From NCBI GenBank assembly GCA_947179265.1, contig CAMXBB010000052.1, forward strand, positions 1 to 8,264: a stretch of 8,264 nucleotides of DNA, given 5' to 3'. The position numbers were made by a program, and so were the translations under genes. The stretch comes from an uncultured Bacillota bacterium. Lineage in GTDB: Bacteria > Bacillota_I > Bacilli_A > RF39 > UBA660. The notes beneath the pieces are model-generated. The model did no database searches. It had not been told where the DNA came from and was given only the letters and a program-made list of their open reading frames with translations. Positions 6,929 to 8,264 of the stretch are shown here, piece by piece. Numbering within the stretch: position 1 is the first letter of the stretch; the number at the start of each line of letters is the position of its first letter.

Positions 6929-6958
6929 GTGTATTAGTGTCAATAAAACGTGGAATTT

Positions 6959-6988
6959 TTGATTATCTGTTATTTTACATGATATAAT
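6959..6988 (+). promoter_or_regulatory. SigA-type promoter of the glycosyltransferase operon
   Basis: TTGATT (6959-6964), an 18-base spacer and a perfect TATAAT (6983-6988) with a TG at 6980-6981 form an extended -10 promoter. Transcription from about 6995 leaves a leader of about 60 bases before the ATG at 7056. The -35 box is imperfect, so this promoter is likely weaker than that of the preceding gene. Confidence 0.7.
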
Positions 6989-7055
6989 TAAAATGTATAA
7001 TTGGATAGACATATATGAGTATAGATGAGATTGTACTAAAAAGGAGTAGGTTCAT

Positions 7056-8177
7056 ATGAATAATACGAAAGATGAGCAATTGCGTGTTGCCGAAATTATG
7101 GGAAAATGGGTTGGCGGTGGAGTTGAAGCTGTCGTTATGAACTATTATAAAAATATTGATAGAGATAAAGTTCAATTCGATTTCATCTGTGATGATGATT
7201 CTACAAATATTCCTTATGATGAAATACAAAAGATGGGTGGGAGAGTTATATTAATTCCTCCATATCAAAAAGTTCTAAAATATCATAAAGAATTAAAGAG
7301 AGTTTTAAAAGAAGGAAAGTATAAAATAGTACATTCACATATTAATACGTTGTCTTTTTTCAGTTTGTGGGCTGCTAAATCTGCTAAGGTTCCTGTAAGA
7401 ATTGCTCATAGTCATTCTACAACTAATAAAAAAGAAAAAAAGAAAAATCTATTGAAACAAGTATTAAGACCTTTAAGTAAAATCTATGCCAATCGTTATA
7501 TGTGTTGTTCTGAATTAGCTGGAAGATGGTTATTTGGAGACAAAGAGTATGATAAAGGAAATGTATATCTATTAAACAATGCTATTGATTTAGATAAGTT
7601 TAAATATGACGAGAAGATTAGAAAAGATAAGCGAAAAGAACTAGAAATAGGTGAGGAAACTTTAGTAATAGGTCATATTGGAAGATTTGTTGGACAAAAA
7701 AATCATCAATTTTTAATAGATATTTTTAATGAAGTTCACAAGAAACATCCAAATTCTCTTCTTTTATTAGCTGGTCAAGGACCATTACAAGAAGAAATAA
7801 AGGAAAAAGTTTCAAGCTTAGGAATATCTGATTCAGTAAGATTCTTAGGACAAAGAAGTGATGCTAATGAATTATATCAAGCTTTTGATGTTTTCTTGTT
7901 ACCTTCTTTATATGAGGGATTACCTGTAGTTGGAGTTGAAGCTCAAGCAGCTGGCTTACTTTGTGTTCTATCTGATGATATGACTAAAGAGACAAAAGTA
8001 TTAGATTCAACTGTTTTCATGTCTTTAAGTAATACTTCTGAAGAGTGGGCAAATAAAATATTGAATTGCTTTTCTAGATACAAAAGAACCAATACTATTG
8101 AAGAAATATCAAAAAATGGTTTCAATATAAAAGAAGAAGCAAAAAAATTAGAAGGGAAATATATTAGTGAATTATAA
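7056..8177 (+). CDS. GT4-family glycosyltransferase (EpsF/CapH-like)
   Basis: This 373-residue soluble or membrane-associated glycosyltransferase has the GT-B fold and is retaining. It is predicted to add a sugar to a lipid-linked polysaccharide unit at the inner face of the membrane. The N-terminal half shows the acceptor-domain pattern of EpsF/CapH-type enzymes: a GGGVE motif at 20-24, the phrase VQFDFIC (39-45), IVHSH (91-95) and AHSHS (117-121). The C-terminal half shows the nucleotide-sugar site: GHIGRFVGQKN (206-216, basic residues R210 and K215), GQGP (240-243), and the E-x7-E motif between Glu287 and Glu295. The length fits the family. AAGGAG (7041-7046) lies 9 bases before the ATG. 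The next gene starts 2 bases after the stop, so they share an operon. Donor and acceptor sugars cannot be predicted. With the sugar transferase upstream, it marks the start of a polysaccharide cluster. Confidence 0.92.
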   Translation: MNNTKDEQLRVAEIMGKWVGGGVEAVVMNYYKNIDRDKVQFDFICDDDSTNIPYDEIQKMGGRVILIPPYQKVLKYHKELKRVLKEGKYKIVHSHINTLSFFSLWAAKSAKVPVRIAHSHSTTNKKEKKKNLLKQVLRPLSKIYANRYMCCSELAGRWLFGDKEYDKGNVYLLNNAIDLDKFKYDEKIRKDKRKELEIGEETLVIGHIGRFVGQKNHQFLIDIFNEVHKKHPNSLLLLAGQGPLQEEIKEKVSSLGISDSVRFLGQRSDANELYQAFDVFLLPSLYEGLPVVGVEAQAAGLLCVLSDDMTKETKVLDSTVFMSLSNTSEEWANKILNCFSRYKRTNTIEEISKNGFNIKEEAKKLEGKYISEL

Positions 8178-8179
8178 TT

Positions 8180-8264
8180 ATGAAAAATAATAAAGGTAAT
8201 AGTTTTATTGAACTATTTGGATTGCCAACAGCAGGTAAAAGTTATTATGTTAGAAGTAATAGAG
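8180..8264 (+). CDS. P-loop NTPase, N-terminal fragment (cut by window end)
   Basis: Only the first 28 codons are present. They encode a short polar start and then FIELFGLPTAGKS, a beta strand plus Walker A loop (G-x4-GKS, residues 14-21), so the product binds a nucleoside triphosphate. Genes with a similar start (strand, FGLPG-type loop, GKS) occur in polysaccharide clusters as kinase-like or ATPase proteins of unclear role; that comparison is from memory. The ATG is 2 bases after the stop of the glycosyltransferase gene and has no clear ribosome binding site of its own, which suggests translational coupling. The family and function cannot be settled from this fragment. Confidence 0.65.
   Translation, partial: MKNNKGNSFIELFGLPTAGKSYYVRSNR

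Noticed and set aside
6993..7028. 11-codon upstream reading frame in the glycosyltransferase leader
   Set aside because: Its ATG is at or before the predicted transcription start and has no ribosome binding site.
6975..7229. 84-codon minus-strand frame over the glycosyltransferase start
   Set aside because: It runs through the promoter, the ribosome binding site and the conserved N-terminus of the plus-strand gene; Ile/Asn-rich composition is typical of AT-rich non-coding frames.
7943..8125. 60-codon minus-strand frame in the glycosyltransferase
   Set aside because: It is an antisense shadow of the C-terminal part of a clear GT4 gene.
1..8264. recoded TGA (Mycoplasma-type code), suggested by DUF285 repeats and AT richness
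   Set aside because: All genes read through in the standard code with TGG tryptophan, and none has an in-frame TGA. The absence of TGA stops among six genes is too small a sample to argue from.
1..8264. a new defence, retron, CRISPR or mobile system
   Set aside because: I saw no spaced direct repeats, nuclease, reverse transcriptase, transposase or integrase genes, and no terminal inverted repeats; base composition is even across the window.

Overview
The window looks like a chromosomal piece of a low-GC (roughly 30%), strictly anaerobic, probably endospore-forming member of the Bacillota (Firmicutes), plausibly from a gut community. Four things point there. There is a one-chain pyruvate:ferredoxin oxidoreductase, and ribosome binding sites are strong and Gram-positive in style. 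A secreted BspA-like/Ig-like surface protein is present, as are two tiny proteins with the hydrophobic signature of the YjcZ sporulation family. The code is standard: tryptophan is TGG and no gene has an in-frame TGA. I cannot name a genus; a Bacilli/Erysipelotrichia-like lineage is an inference.

Layout, all genes on the + strand. (1) 74-2293: a large secreted surface protein with a signal peptide, 26-residue BspA/DUF285 repeats, three bacterial Ig-like 2 domains, a further small repeat domain and a terminal fibronectin-III-like domain. It ends in a terminator that contains its stop codon. (2) 2384-2473 and 2490-2615: two consecutive, previously easy-to-miss genes for 29- and 41-residue single-helix proteins of YjcZ type. 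They sit behind a candidate mother-cell sporulation promoter (SigK/SigE-like) and before a terminator. (3) 2681-6046: pyruvate:ferredoxin oxidoreductase (nifJ/por type), with its own extended -10 promoter and terminator. (4) 6244-6894: a small phosphoglycosyl transferase that starts polysaccharide repeat-unit synthesis on undecaprenyl phosphate, with its own strong promoter and terminator. (5) 7056-8177: a GT4 glycosyltransferase of EpsF/CapH type with its own promoter, followed 2 bases later by (6) 8180 onward, the first 28 codons of a P-loop NTPase gene cut off by the window edge.

The genes form four or five short transcription units, not one system. The left part is cell-surface and sporulation functions, the middle is central anaerobic carbon metabolism (pyruvate to acetyl-CoA plus reduced ferredoxin), and the right edge is the beginning of an exopolysaccharide or capsule cluster that continues outside the window. 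No RNA genes, CRISPR arrays, insertion sequences or phage genes were seen. The least expected item is the pair of unannotated YjcZ-like microproteins with cysteine-rich N-termini and a sporulation-type promoter overlapped by a perfect inverted repeat.
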